Assembly (NCBI RefSeq): GCF_037893015.1
Contig: NC_133665.1
Location: forward strand, 34,558,431 to 34,622,430
From: Macrotis lagotis
Lineage: Eukaryota > Chordata > Mammalia > Peramelemorphia > Peramelidae
Reading direction: 5' to 3'
DNA length: 64,000 nucleotides
The notes beneath the pieces were generated by a model. The model worked only from the letters and a program-made list of their open reading frames with translations. It was not told the origin of the DNA and did not search any database. Of the stretch, positions 23,326 to 35,060 are shown piece by piece. A program made the translations under genes and the position numbers. Within the stretch, counting starts at the first letter, position 1. Every line of letters starts with the position of its first letter.

Positions 23326-24110
23326 AGGGAAACTTTTTTTTTCCTATAAAACTGTTTGACAATGTTAGCAACATTAGATTGGTTAAGACACACACATTCC
23401 CACACTGAACTAAGAGTACTAATTAGTTTGGAATTCATTAAGTACCAGGTCCAGAAAGAGCATAAAGCTTCCTTTTCCTGTTGCCTTCATTTATTCCATT
23501 ATTTTTCAGAAATATTTTGCCCATAAATCATTAATTATTCACATATTAAAAATAAAAACCATAACTGTTGCAACATAACTTTAACTTAAAATAAATATCT
23601 TTGAGATAATAAATCAACAATTAAGCATTAGCATGATGACAATTTTGCTTGCCTTGTACTTTGGATGGACTCTTGGCAGGATGTGCAAAGACCATTAAAA
23701 TCTAGTTAGAAAGGTTCGCAGAGTTCCTTTTGTACAACTAACTCCACTCATTTTAGAGAGAATTTTGCTAATATCTGTTAAAAGAACTATCAAGTGGAGA
23801 TTGAACTAATGCCCCCTCCAATGCCCCCAATTAATTTCCCTGAAAGTAACAGAGGCATTCCAATTATTTTATCAATCAATTACTCTTTTCAAAGTAACTA
23901 CTTCTACATCATTAAGTATTTTAGTTAGTTGGGAACAGAATTCTCTGAATCTCTACTTGTTCATCTTTTTTTTTTTTCCTTTGAATTATTTGCCTTCCTT
24001 TTGCTAACTACATCAAGGACCTTTTTGACTTATGTCATAAAACATTCAAGGATGGGGAAGAAGAGCAAGAGGTCTTCTCCTTTGCCTTGGTGACAATGGG
24101 AGGAATTTAT
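23325..24110. other. Unassigned sequence
   Basis: No recognised repeat or gene. Confidence 0.4.
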
Positions 24111-24114
24111 AAGT

Positions 24115-24304
24115 GAATGCATACACACATATTATATATATACATAATACATATGTGTATTTTAAAATATTATATACATATGACTATATATGCATATATG
24201 TAGGTATGTATACATGTATATATCTATATACACACATGCATATATACATGCATATAAGCATATGTGTATGTATATATATAAAATGCATATACATGCATAT
24301 ATAT

Positions 24305-24345
<41 letters not shown>
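24115..24345. repeat. TATACA/TATGCA-rich tract and (TA)n
   Basis: Degenerate purine/pyrimidine alternation with pure TA at about 24,308-24,345. Tyr/Ile/His-rich peptides on both strands are artefacts. Confidence 0.9.
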
Positions 24346-24348
<3 letters not shown>

Positions 24349-24946
24349 GGGCTTTAAAAATAATAACATTCAAAGCCACTCCCCTTCCCTCCTTCACAGT
24401 GCCTCTCTGACTGAATGCCCATGTGGAAACTTGCTATAACAACTGAAGAGTGAGTGGATGAAGGTGTTGAGAAGTGATGCTTAAGTGTTAATTAGACAGT
24501 GTTGAATGAACAGATTGCTGAAATGGGAGGTACTGAAATGCTGGGATTGCCCATATTGGTTTAAAAAAACTTTTCCTGCCAAGGAATTATTCCCAAAGGT
24601 ATTTTTCAACCATTGAGGAAGATGTGACTTTCATTTTGTGAGTGACAAAATTTCCAGGGCATTCCTGGAGTGATGACAGGTGCAGCCAGGGATTTTCAAA
24701 CTGTGCAAGGGTCTGGTGTTTGTGAAATGTGAAGACAGTGTTGTGAGTCTCCAGAAAAGAATGCCAGATGTGCGATTAGGGATGAGGGGGATTGTTTGAA
24801 GTCTGAGCAGAATCAGAGTGTTTCAAATGGAAGCTGGCAATATATAAAGAAAATGCATACTGGATCTAAGTAAGAAAAAAGATTAATTTAATCATGGTAT
24901 ACTAAATAGATAAAATTATCCTTATCTTTTTTCAATTTTTTTTTTT
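24346..24946. other. Unassigned sequence of more balanced composition
   Basis: Less AT-rich than its surroundings and without recognisable repeat content. No open frame of note. It could be unique or conserved non-coding DNA, which cannot be judged without alignment. Confidence 0.35.
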
Positions 24947-24960
24947 AAGAATGCTAGCCA

Positions 24961-25149
24961 AGTTGGGGCAGCTAGGTGGTGCAGTGTGGGTGGCTAAGTG
25001 GCCTAGTGGATAAAGCACAGTCCTTGGAGTCAGGAGTACCTGGGTTCAAATCCAGTCTCAGACACTTAATAAATACCTAGCTGTGTGGCCTTGGGCAAGC
25101 CACACTTAACCCCATCTGCCTTGCAAAAACCTAAAAAAAAAAACCAAAC
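24961..25149 (+). mobile_element. WSINE-type SINE with duplicated 5' head
   Basis: Sense SINE whose head occurs twice: GGGGCAGCTAGGTGGTGCAG, then GTGGCTAAGTGGCCTAGTGG. A single body follows, with the B-box GGTTCAAATCC. TSD AAGAATGCTAGCCA at 24,947-24,960 and 25,150-25,163 encloses both heads, so the duplication was present at or before insertion, or arose inside afterwards. Confidence 0.95.
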
Positions 25150-25163
25150 AAGAATGCTAGCCA

Positions 25164-25530
25164 CAATAGCTAAGATAGCCACAAGCTACTTTACTGAATT
25201 CCTTGTTAGAAGATCACTATCTCCTTTTGGGTTTTACATTACAATATAACTTACTCTGTGCATATCTACCTACTGAATCAATAGTTATTGTGGAGATTAC
25301 AACTAATAAAGGAACAAATGAAAAAGCAAGTTGTGAGAAATTGGGAAGATTCTCAAAAATTATCAAATATAAGGAAAACCTGATAATTTAAAAAGTTTTA
25401 TCTATCATTATTCCAGAATATCTCAATGTCATTAATCTATTAAAACAATTTAAAACCTGTTAATACATTTATTATGAACTTGTGAACTGAAACATTATAT
25501 ACTTTATGTAGGAAGATGATGATGTGGTGA
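25164..25530. other. Unassigned AT-rich sequence
   Basis: No recognised feature; a short GATGATGATG-rich stretch lies at about 25,516-25,548. Confidence 0.4.
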
Positions 25531-25547
25531 TGAGGATGATGATGATA

Positions 25548-25690
25548 ACTCACTTTTACATATTGCTTTAATGTCAGGTTCAGAAAGACTTTATATACAT
25601 TATCTCATTTGATCTTCACATCAACTCTGTGAGTTAAGTAATGTGATTGTTCTTACTTTGCATGTAATAAAAGAACTAACTGATGGAGAT
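25548..25690 (-). mobile_element. MIR-class SINE relic, antisense
   Basis: ACTTTATATACATTATCTCATT, TTGATCTTCACATCAACTCTG and TGAGTTAAGTAATGTGATTG match the complement of the MIR 3' half. Confidence 0.7.
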
Positions 25691-26110
25691 CCAATCCCCA
25701 GAACATGTCCATGGGGCTTTGCCTCCTACTAAAATATATGGGAACATGGTGGTGAGACTATTTATGAAAGTCTTTTATAACATGTAATGGAGACCTTCTC
25801 CTCAGAATACAGGTACTATGATTATCTACTTTTCTGCTCACCTCCTGTATGATGTTTTGAATCTTTTTAACTAACTACAGAACCTGAACTGACAGTGCAT
25901 ACCAAGGACCCCAATGGAGTGTTTCTTTTCTGATGATGGTTCTGGGAAGAAATAATGAAAACTTATATCTGAATAAGAGAGACCTTGGTCCCTTTTTTTC
26001 ACCTTCCAGGGTATTTTGTGACCTGAAAGCATATTACTTTTGGATTTCTATCCCTATTACATTTGCTCTTTCTTGATATTAGGTGAAAAAATATTATGAA
26101 CTTTGATAGT
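25690..26110. other. Unassigned sequence upstream of the TBRG4 pseudogene
   Basis: No repeat recognised. It may include the degraded 5' end of the retrocopy, but no similarity could be traced. Confidence 0.35.
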
Positions 26111-26129
26111 CGAAGAAAGACACCAGAAA

Positions 26130-28220
26130 TATAATGGTCATACCTAAGAATGAGCCTAACACGAATCCACTGCCTCTACTTTGGACAGCCTCTTAAATAA
26201 TGGCCTCAATAAGCTGACCAACAGATTGAGAATGCCACCACTCCAGAGCAAGTGCTATATTTGCTTGATGGTCAACACAAGCTGCACCATCACCATGGTG
26301 CTCTCATGGTGATTAAACTGTCTAGCTTCTTGACTGATAAGCACCAGGACAAGAACTGACTCACCAAGGATGCTTAAATTCAGAAGCTCTTCTGTACTGT
26401 GGATAGTCATGTATCTTCAATACGGCATGGAACCCTTATGAATTTGCTCCAGAGTCTATATACATTACAACTTCCCAAGAATTTCAAGCCCCTTTGATCT
26501 GTGGAGCAAGAGGTTTGGTGGTGGCAGCTTTGCTGATTTAAATATAAGAACCTGTTTTTTTCTGGCAGAGACGAGCATCCCCTACATGCAAGGGCACTCC
26601 TCAAAAGAGCTCCTGACTGAATTATCACTGTACTTGGAGTGACATTGGACAGAGATTGAGGACTGCTGCACCATGGTGTTCCTCAAGACCAAAGTTGGGC
26701 AGGAGGCAAAGATGGACCATCTAGAGGACAAGAAGAGAATGGCAACTGCCCAGCTAGTTAACCTCCCTGGATGGCTGGTTGACACCCTGGAGCTGGCAGA
26801 GCAATTTGGCCCTAAGGACCTACAGAAAGTGATGCTGACTCTGGCTTCTCAGAACCAGCAGCCAGTGCCCTTACTTTGAGCTATCTCCTATCACGTGGCT
26901 CAGAAACCTTTTACCCTGACAAGAGGAATGCTTATTGACTTTGCATATGCTTATAGAAAACTAAACTTCCAAACCCAGATATTCCAAAAGCTTGTTGCTG
27001 AATTGCTTCCCCAGGTATCCACCATGATGCCCAGTGATATAATGCAGTGTTTCAAATCCTTTGCCTTCCTCAAGTGGCTCAACTTGCCTCTTTTTGAAGC
27101 CTTTACCCAGTACATCCTGAACAAGACAGACAGCTTCAACAGACTCCAGCTGAGCCACATGATCCTGGCATTTGCTTGCCTGAACTTCCATCCTGAGCAA
27201 GGAGAGCAGTTCAGTTTGGTACGTTGGGAAGCTGGAGCCAGAGCTGGCCAAATTGAACCCCTCCCTGCAAGTTGATGTGGTGTGGTCCCTGTGTATACTA
27301 AAGCAAGTACAGAAGACTCAGCTTCAAGAAATTTTTTTCCATAACTTTCACAGCCAGTTTCTAGGTGGCAAATTTCCTCAGAACCAAAACACCTGTCAGA
27401 AGCTGATCCACATCAATGCAAGTGCTTTACTGGAGCATAGAGTACACTGGGCCATTCCTGCCAATAGTCGCCCTCCTCCCCTAACATTCCACAAACAGGA
27501 GGATGATACCCATGCAGAAAGATCTGCAGAACATACCAAAAAGGTGACTGGGGAGTGAGGACATGGCCTGTTTTGGAGAGAACACTCAGCATGACTGAGA
27601 AGTGGAGGCAAAGTTGGTTCTTGATGTGTACAATCAGCGTCTGCCTGTGAAGAACTTCTTGGCACCTCACCTGACTCAGCCAGCTGGAATTCAGCCTTTG
27701 CCCCCTTAGGCCAAGAAGTTGGTTTTCCTGCATTGGGAATTTCCAAATTTCACCAGCCACAGCAAGGATCTACTGGGTGGATTTGCTATGGCCATTTGCC
27801 ACCTTTGGGCTGCAGGTCTCCTGATGGTGGAGGTTCCATACTATGAATGTCTGGAGTTGAAGTCTGAATGGTAGAAGATTACCTACTTCAAGGACAAGGT
27901 GGGGAAGGCTGTGGCAGAGGACTTGGCCAAGTGACCTTCTGTCTGCAGCAGAGCAACTTGAGTTGAAGGAAGAACTTGTGCATCCAAGTCCCTGCCAGTT
28001 AGCTCATGCTTACTCCCAGAGACTTCACACAGCACTTAATATCTGCCTGCCAAGGACATGCCTGGGCCCTAGATGCTGGTTGGTTTTGAGGCTTTCTCCT
28101 CAATGTCCTGACTTCCTGCTGCTACTGAATTGGGGTTATTGGCTAATCCTGTCCTCTTGGGGGAGAGGGGGTGTAACTGACCTACATTCCCTTAATAAAG
28201 GTTTCCCTCCGAGATGTGAA
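26130..28220 (+). pseudogene. TBRG4: Processed pseudogene of TBRG4 (FASTKD4)
   Basis: TBRG4/FASTKD4 is a FASTK-family mitochondrial RNA-binding protein with FAST_1, FAST_2 and C-terminal RAP domains. Here one intronless track runs from about 26,200 (TPEQVLYLLDGQH) to the native stop at 27,932. Recognisable blocks are SVEQEVWWW (26,498), AISYHVAQKPF (26,880), LKWLNLPLFEAFTQYILN (27,072), [14 protein letters not shown] (27,266), QFLGGK and [13 protein letters not shown] (27,356-27,435), FLAPHLTQP (27,656) and the RAP region [12 protein letters not shown] through [15 protein letters not shown] (27,718-27,871). Premature stops: 26,357, 26,375, 26,495, 26,534, 26,640, 26,877 (TGA for a conserved Arg codon, typical CpG decay), 27,707 and 27,872. 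Frameshifts lie near 26,555, 27,215 and 27,560. A 3' UTR with AATAAA at 28,194 completes the retrocopy; the A-tail is eroded. Identification is from memory of the protein; the FASTK family is sure, the TBRG4 member very likely. Confidence 0.9.
28194..28199 (+). promoter_or_regulatory. Fossil polyadenylation signal of the TBRG4 retrocopy
   Basis: AATAAA about 260 bp after the native stop codon at 27,932-27,934, followed within 20 bp by A/G-rich sequence that may be the remains of the poly(A) tail. Confidence 0.7.
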
Positions 28221-28239
28221 GAAAAAGAAGTGAAGTTGA

Positions 28240-28600
28240 CGGGGTAAATATTTGTTAGCAACCACTTTCAAATTAAGTTCATTTTTCCCAGAAACTGAAA
28301 CTTAGAGGGGTGAAGAGTTCCCCCACAGGTAGGGGATGTTTGTATTTATTTTTCTTATAGCATCTTTTAAGTAAATATCCATTAGTAAAAATTGAATGAT
28401 TTTTAATGGTTATCAGTAATGTGGAGGAGATATAAACAAATTCATATTAGAGCCCTAATATTGATGATTATATTGGGGAGAGTACTTAAATTGGTAACTT
28501 AAAGAACTCTTTCACTCTCAAAAGTTTGCCAAACCAAGCTCTGAGAACCTGACCTGTTAGTGCCTATTTGGATGGAGAGAGTTCACCAGTCTTACTAAAG
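28240..28600. other. Unassigned sequence
   Basis: No feature recognised. Confidence 0.4.
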
Positions 28601-28604
28601 ATAG

Positions 28605-28725
28605 ATGAAGAAATTAGATCTCAGAGAAGGTAATTTGCCTAAGACCACACAGGTAGTGTCTAAAGTGAGTTTCAGATTCAGGTATTCCCTATTCAGTGTT
28701 TTTATCCATTAGGACATACCATAAT
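28605..28725 (-). mobile_element. MIR-class SINE relic, antisense
   Basis: Shows AGAAGGTAATTTGCCTAAGACC, CACACAGGTAGTG and TTTTTATCCATTAGGAC, the MIR complement pattern. Confidence 0.65.
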
Positions 28726-30010
28726 CAAAGAGCTTTAATGACTTATACCTTTTACTAATCCACCATTAGAAGTGGAAATGATTTCTAAATACCTAGAGTA
28801 GATGGTGTTTTTAACTCTTGAATCAATTCAGGGCCTTCATAAGATTTTGCAAAGTAGAGAAAAATGAAGCTGTGAAATCTCATTTCATTCTAGAGCAATG
28901 TTAAGGGAAAAAGAAAGAAAAAATTAAGAAAGAGCTTCACTTCTTTGATGTATCTTTAAGTGATTGATTTAATATTTGAATGTGTCAAATTCCAAGTGTC
29001 TGCCAACCATAGATGGAGTAATCCTATATTCTTATAAGCTATATTAAGAGCACAAGACAGCCATTTATACTAAGCTGGATGGGTTTCAAGTACAGAATCA
29101 ATCACAGATTGTTGAGTGAGAACCAGTCTACCTAAATTACAGATTCTTAACTAATAAGTTAGTCACCATATTATGCAGCTTTTTCTTACCATGGCAATGA
29201 ATGCATATTCTTTCCTGAGAGGTGTTGCAATCTGCACTGCCTCTGGCAAAACCATACTGATGAATCAATTATCCTAGGTGTATTAAATTCTGAAAGTAAC
29301 AAATCAAAAATAGAGGTAATGGCATACTGGAAAACAGAATGATTTCTTTCTAATAATATTTCTTTTCTTCTTTTGATAGACAAGTGATAAAAATCATGTC
29401 ATGTGAAAAGTAACTTGAAAGCTGCATACTTCTCATGTATGATCCATCTAATTATTTCTGACTAAGATTTTGTGCATTTTGCAACTTTCTCAAATTAAAA
29501 CCTAAGTGCTTTAAAATTCACCAAAAGACTAACTATTGATCACTATTATTTTTGGCTGAGACTTATGGGTTTCCTAGTCAAATAGAAGGAAATATTCAAC
29601 ACCAGAGATCTTTATCTAACTTAATAGTATTGTCTCTCTTCCCTCTAGGAGCCGAAGTACAGGGCATTCTTTAATGTCTAAGTGACCCTCTAAGTTTAGT
29701 TATTGCCACAGAATCCAGTGTTTCACCTGCAATTAGTACAATAGCTTTGTTTTTGTTTTTGTTTTGTTCTGCCATGAAATTGGAAGGATTCATAAGTTGC
29801 TTCATTTGCCAACTGAGCAGCTTCTGTGATAACCAATGTTGGCCAATAAGGAAGGATACAACAATATTTAAACATAAAAGTCTTTTCCCTCTCAGTGGAC
29901 AGAAACTTGCTAGTCCTGGCTTGAAATATTTCTTTCAAAGCAGACAACCCTTTTATAGCAAAAGACATATTATTAGAATCACATCCACTGGAAGATTCAA
30001 TTTTCAATTT
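28725..30010. other. Unassigned sequence
   Basis: No gene or repeat recognised across about 1.3 kb. Open stretches on both strands at 29.7-30.0 kb have no recognisable domain and no coding-like neighbours. Confidence 0.4.
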
Positions 30011-30011
30011 T

Positions 30012-30140
30012 GTAAATATTTATTAAGCACCTATCATGATCAAAACAATGTGATAGATTAACATTAGCATTAGCATTAGTAATGCAACAAGAGAAACAAA
30101 ATATTCCATGCCTTTAAGGAGCTTACATTCTAATGGAGGA
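30012..30140 (+). mobile_element. MIR/L2-related SINE (Mon1-like pattern)
   Basis: Shows TTATTAAGCACCTATCATGA followed by AAGGAGCTTACATTCTAATGG, the pattern of L2-associated CORE-SINEs seen in marsupials and monotremes. Confidence 0.6.
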
Positions 30141-30489
30141 GTACTAACCTACCTTTATGAGGGTTGATAAGGATTAGAGAGTGTTTATTGCTCATTATAA
30201 CTTTATAGAAATATTGAAAGTTTTCAAAGCAAGAGGCTTTGTATTTCCAGCATCCAGCAATTGTCTGTCTCTTTTCCTACCAGAATCATTTCTTTGAATT
30301 TCTCTGTCATTCCCCCCAAGAATTTCATCATCAAGAATCTCACCCTCTGCATGAATGGGTCAGCCTAAGTACATATACCTTATCTGGACATTTTGCCCCT
30401 TTGATTGACAGATGGAACAATGAACTTTTCCCAAATCTCCATTTAAAGAGCATACCCAAGCCAACTACAGCTTCATTGTTTTTATGGTT

Positions 30490-30685
30490 TGGAACTCCTT
30501 TGAATTTTCCCATCATTCCCCCATGCTAATTATCTCCTCCTTCAACTTTCTTTTGTGTGTATTTTGTCTTCTTCAATTACACAGTAAATTCCTTGAGGGC
30601 AATGACTTGCTTTTTTTCATATTTATAAGCCAAGGATCCAGCACAATGCCTAGCAGAAATATATGCTAAATAAATGGTTTTTTGT
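30490..30685 (+). mobile_element. L2-type 3' end fragment
   Basis: AATTCCTTGAGGGCAATGAC, then CAGCACAATGCCTAGCAGAA and CTAAATAAATGG give the L2/MIR3 3' tail in sense. Confidence 0.65.
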
Positions 30686-30739
30686 TTGACTAAATTATTA
30701 ATGATTGACATATTTTTTCCTTGTGACAGCTCTCAGTAA

Positions 30740-30905
30740 TAAGTGCTATTTATTATCACCTTTTTAGAGTTAAGGAAATCAGACATTCATAGTTCTTTCC
30801 TGTGGTTCCCCAACTATCAAGTACCTGAGGTAGGATTCAAACCTAGGTCTTCCTGACTCTAAGAACAGCACTCAAAACAATATACTATGTTGTCTTTCTA
30901 CATCT
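30740..30905 (-). mobile_element. MIR-class SINE relic, antisense
   Basis: Shows GTGCTATTTATTATCACCTT and TTCAAACCTAGGTCTTCCTGAC, the MIR complement. Confidence 0.7.
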
Positions 30906-30909
30906 GTAA

Positions 30910-31660
30910 ACCACTTAATTAAGTGAATATAGAGAAGTGAATAGGAGATAGAAAGTGCATTCCATTGTTAAACAGGAAATAAGAGAAGTGGGTGACTTGA
31001 TAAATGTAGGAAGTTGTATTAACATATTATCAAAAAAGAGACAATGCAAAGATAATACATATATGTTTCCTAAAATTATTAACATTTTCTAGCTAATCAC
31101 AGAATGAGTAATCTTTTATGCTTGTTTAGTGGTTTAGAGATATTTGTGACAGTTCTAAAACATTTAATCTGTATTTAATTTCCTTAGTTCACCCTGACCT
31201 TTATCTCTTAGCATGAGGAAAGGACAACAAACATTGAGGTAAGTAAAGTAATTTTTAATGGTTTGATGAGATTTGTCATTTGAAAAATCTCTTTTGGGGG
31301 CCAGAGGACATGGGTTGGTACAACAAAAAAATAATTACATGCATTTGAGGGGAAAAGTGTTGTATCTGAGTTCCTTATTTAGTTGGTTATTCCTTTGATG
31401 TTTTCAGCAGACTTTTTTTTAGCAATCTCAGGTGATCAAAATGAAAGAAATCATCATCTGATGAAGAATTCCATTTAATCAACTAAAGTCATGTCTATAC
31501 AGTTGCAATGATTAAGATAATTCAGACTAAAAATAACTACATTTTTTGTCTGAGTTTCTCAGATAATAAAGGAAAAAAGTGGAATTTGTTTGTTTAATGA
31601 GGCCATGCAGGTGGTTCTACAACTCCCTATGCCTCTTCCTTTAGTCATTCACCTTTTCTA
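30910..31660. other. Unassigned sequence
   Basis: No recognised feature. Confidence 0.4.
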
Positions 31661-31661
31661 A

Positions 31662-31775
31662 AAATGAGAAAAGAAGAAGAAGAAGAAGGAAAAGAAGAAG
31701 AAGAAAAAGAAAGAGATAAAGAAAGCAAGAGGAAAGAGGAGAGAAAAGGAGAAGTGCAAGAATTTGAAAAAGAAA
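31662..31775. repeat. GAA-rich polypurine tract
   Basis: About 110 bp with almost only A and G on the plus strand, built from AAG/AGA units. Long purine strands of this kind can form triplex DNA. Confidence 0.85.
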
Positions 31776-31799
31776 TAGGAGCAGTGGGCTGTGAACATT

Positions 31800-33245
31800 A
31801 CATTATTTAAAATTTTATTCATTTTCTTAATTTTTCAAATAAATTAAATATTTTCATAACACAGTCTAATGAAGATGTACATGAAACTATAACTTTATCA
31901 TGTACAACTTGTTACTCCTTTTATATATACATATATATATATACATATATATAGTTAATTTGGATATTTGTAATAGTCAAAATGACATATTTGTTCAGAG
32001 TTGTTCTTAAAACAATATAGTTCTTATTTCATGCAACATTTTCTTAATTCTCATTTTACTTTTCATTATTTTGTGAAAAATTATCCTTTTTCCCCTCCTC
32101 AAATTAATGAGCTCATCATTTCTAATAACAGAGTTGTATTCCATCAAGAACATACTCCATAACTTGTTCACCCATTGTCCAACTGATGGGAATTCCTTCA
32201 ATTTCCAGGTCTTTATCATTATAATGTGACCTGCTATAAATATTTTAAAATATATAGGATCTTTTGTTTTTTTCCATAATCATCTTTGAAAATAGAACTT
32301 TTAGTGATGCTGTTGAATAAAAGGTTTTAGGCAGTTTAATAAATCATTTGATATAATACCATATTGCTCTCCAATCACAATTCCACTGAGAATGAATTCA
32401 TGTCCCAAATATTCCACATCTCCTCTCACATTTATCACTTTCTTCTTCAATCATTATAACAATTGGATTGTTAAAAAAATGTGTTAAGATATTTTTAATT
32501 TGCATTTTTCTATCAATAATGATTTAGAGTATTTTAAAATGACCATAAATTAATTTGATTTCTTTATCTGAAAGCTTCTTGTTCATATCCTTTGACCATC
32601 TATCAGCTAAAGAATGACTTGTATTTTTAGATAATTGATAAAATTCTTTATATATTTGAAATACAAGACCGCTAATTCAAAAACTATAAAATTTTCCGCA
32701 ATTTTCTGCTTTCTTTCTAATCTTGACTACATTGGTTTAATATGTACAAAACTTTTAATTTTGACACAATTGAAATTATTTATTTTATACCTTTTTAAAC
32801 TTTATCTCTTATTTATTCATAAATGTTTACCTTCATAATAAGTAGGATGTATTCTTCAAATTTTCTTGTGATATCTCTCTTTGCTTCTAATTCATGTATT
32901 CTTTTGATCTTTGCTATGTAAATGGTATAAGATATTTATCTATGTCCAGTTTCTACCATACTGTTTTCTAGTTTTCCCAATATGCTTTTTTTACCAAATA
33001 ATGAATTTTTAATTCAAAATCTTAAGTATTTTTACTTGTAGAATTCAAGGGAACTAGATCTACTCTATTACTTTCATCTGCCTTTCTTTTTCTTGGCCAG
33101 TACCAAATATTTTGCTAATTACTGCCTTATAACATAATTTAATTTGATACTGATAAGCCTCCTTCCTTTACATTTTTCCAATTGTTCCTTTAATAGTATT
33201 GACTTTTTGATCTTCTAAATGGAATTTATTATTTTCCAATTAATA
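31800..33245 (-). mobile_element. Old L1 3' fragment, minus strand
   Basis: 3' UTR and ORF2 C-terminus. The sense translation at 32,219-32,007 includes PSVGQWVNKLWSMFLMEYNSVI, matching the L1 C-terminal 'P...WV.KLW....MEY..' block. Upstream blocks continue with many stops to about 33,245. 5' truncated; strongly diverged. Confidence 0.75.
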
Positions 33246-34600
33246 AAATAATTTTAATAACCTAAGTACACATTATTGTGAAAGAAGAAAGAAAACGACA
33301 ATCTGTTTACCAAGGTAACTTTTTTTTTGTCTTACCAACAGCATTGGTGATATTTAATATGGTAGTAAGGAGGGGGGGAAAGGGAAAAGTAGAAATGATG
33401 TATATGTTCAAAGTAAAACTCAAAACTCTACTGATTCTTTATTTTGTCTGTGCAAAAAAAAAAGTAAACAATATTTGGTTCCAATTAAATCCTTGTGAAG
33501 AGCTAGAAAACTGAGTATATTTTCATTTTATATGAGTGTTCAGGCATGGTATTTTTAAAATTTCAATTTTATCTTGGAATCAGGAGATCAATAAAGTAAA
33601 TGAATGGTATGCAGTTTGTTTGACAGTACTAGAAAATGAGCAAATTTCAACTCACAATTATTTAATGTCTTAGAGATGAGTTAATTACTCACACACTTAA
33701 GTTTTTGCTTTTCCTTTTATTTCCATATATGTCTCTTAAGTTTTTGACTACTATATGAATTCATGCTACTGTTTTCAGAGAACAGGTATAGGACTCAATA
33801 GGAGATATGCTCAGTTCTTTTAATCTTGTCAAAAGCTTAGTTAGAGAGATGAAATTAATCATACTTTAAAAGTTTTATCCACCAGGTGGCGTTGCTAACC
33901 ATTAACCTGATCTTGGTCACTAAAAAAGGATCAGACCCTATGAAAATTCAAATTCACCTTAGTGGTTAGGTTCTTCATTCTGTTCATCAGGGTATATTAA
34001 GTACCAAGCTTTTTTTGTGGTTTTCAGATAAACAGTCCTTTATCCCCTAGCTCTATCACTTGCCTATAGTATTGCCTGACACATTAGCCTGAGCACTGAG
34101 GTCAGTATAGATTTAGCTAAGTAGAGTAGCTCTGAGTCCCCCATCCATAAGGAAACCCTACTTCTTTCTAAGCCTGATATCTTTTTCAGTTTTTTATTCA
34201 TGTGACCGAGGCATAAAGTCTTATCTTTCCTTGAATTAAAGTTTAAATTGGGTAAAGCATAGTAATATTTTCCTTTCCTTCATTGTTCTGTAAACTTTTG
34301 GCTTTATGAACTGGTCTTAACCAAGGTACAGGACTGAGGTGATTTTATACAGTCTGGACATTTAATCCTTTTTGCAAAATATTGGTAGATTATTCTTATT
34401 ATTTCTGTTCCCCAATATAACACTTGTCTATAAAATGTCTAAAATTTGAGGTAAACAAATGACAAAAAAATTAATGTAGCATATTCTGATGATACTATTA
34501 TGTCTATTTAATACAAATAATTGGGCAGGGGCTTGCGGACTGATTAAGCTAAGTTGCTGACTCATAAATATTAATATGATTTATAGTATTTAATAACAGT
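33246..34600. other. Unassigned sequence, includes a CTCF-like motif
   Basis: No repeat recognised across most of this stretch. A motif at 33,879 is listed separately. Confidence 0.4.
33877..33895 (+). promoter_or_regulatory. Candidate CTCF site
   Basis: ATCCACCAGGTGGCGTTGC matches the CTCF core (CCACYAG-G/T-GGCG type) well. It lies outside recognisable repeats. A motif match alone does not show binding. Confidence 0.4.
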
Positions 34601-35060
34601 TTTGCTGCTATTTAAGGTTGTCTTCTTTTATATCATTATTGTTGATGAATATAATTTTTTCTTGCTTCCTTTTTTTCTGTATCACTTTACAAACCTTTTC
34701 ATTTCTTTTTAAATTTCTCATGATCATTACTCCTTGAACCACTGAATTGCTCCTTGACATTCACATACTACAATTTTTTCAGGCAATCATTAAACCTAAT
34801 TTATTTCCAATTTTTTGTTAAGATATTACTAGGTCAATTTTAAAACTTTTTTTCTCTTGTTTATTCCTTAAGGAGTAAAAAAAAATCTGTAGTGGGATCA
34901 CTGAGTACAAATTCCAAGAGTACAGGATTTTCATTTTTTCTTTTATATTTGTAATTCCATGCACAGGGCCTAACAAAAGTACATAATAGGTATGAAATAA
35001 TTGTTTGTTGATTAATTGCAACAAAGGACATGATTTTTTTTTTATTTTTTAATTGTATTA
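34600..35060 (-). other. Possible old L1 C-terminal piece followed by an L2-like tail
   Basis: 34,620-34,900 resembles, loosely, the complement of the L1 ORF2 C-terminus. 34,950-35,020 (CACAGGGCCTAACAAAAGTACA, TAATTGTTTGTTGATTAAT) resembles an L2/MIR3 3' tail in sense. Confidence 0.35.

Noticed and set aside
24113-24439. Tyr/Ile/Cys/His-rich open stretches of about 60-110 codons on both strands
   Set aside because: They run through TATACA and TA microsatellites; the peptide composition is dictated by the repeat and both strands are open.
29723-30061. Overlapping open stretches of about 95-105 codons on opposite strands
   Set aside because: Both strands are open over the same interval, there is no recognisable domain, and no coding or splice context was found.
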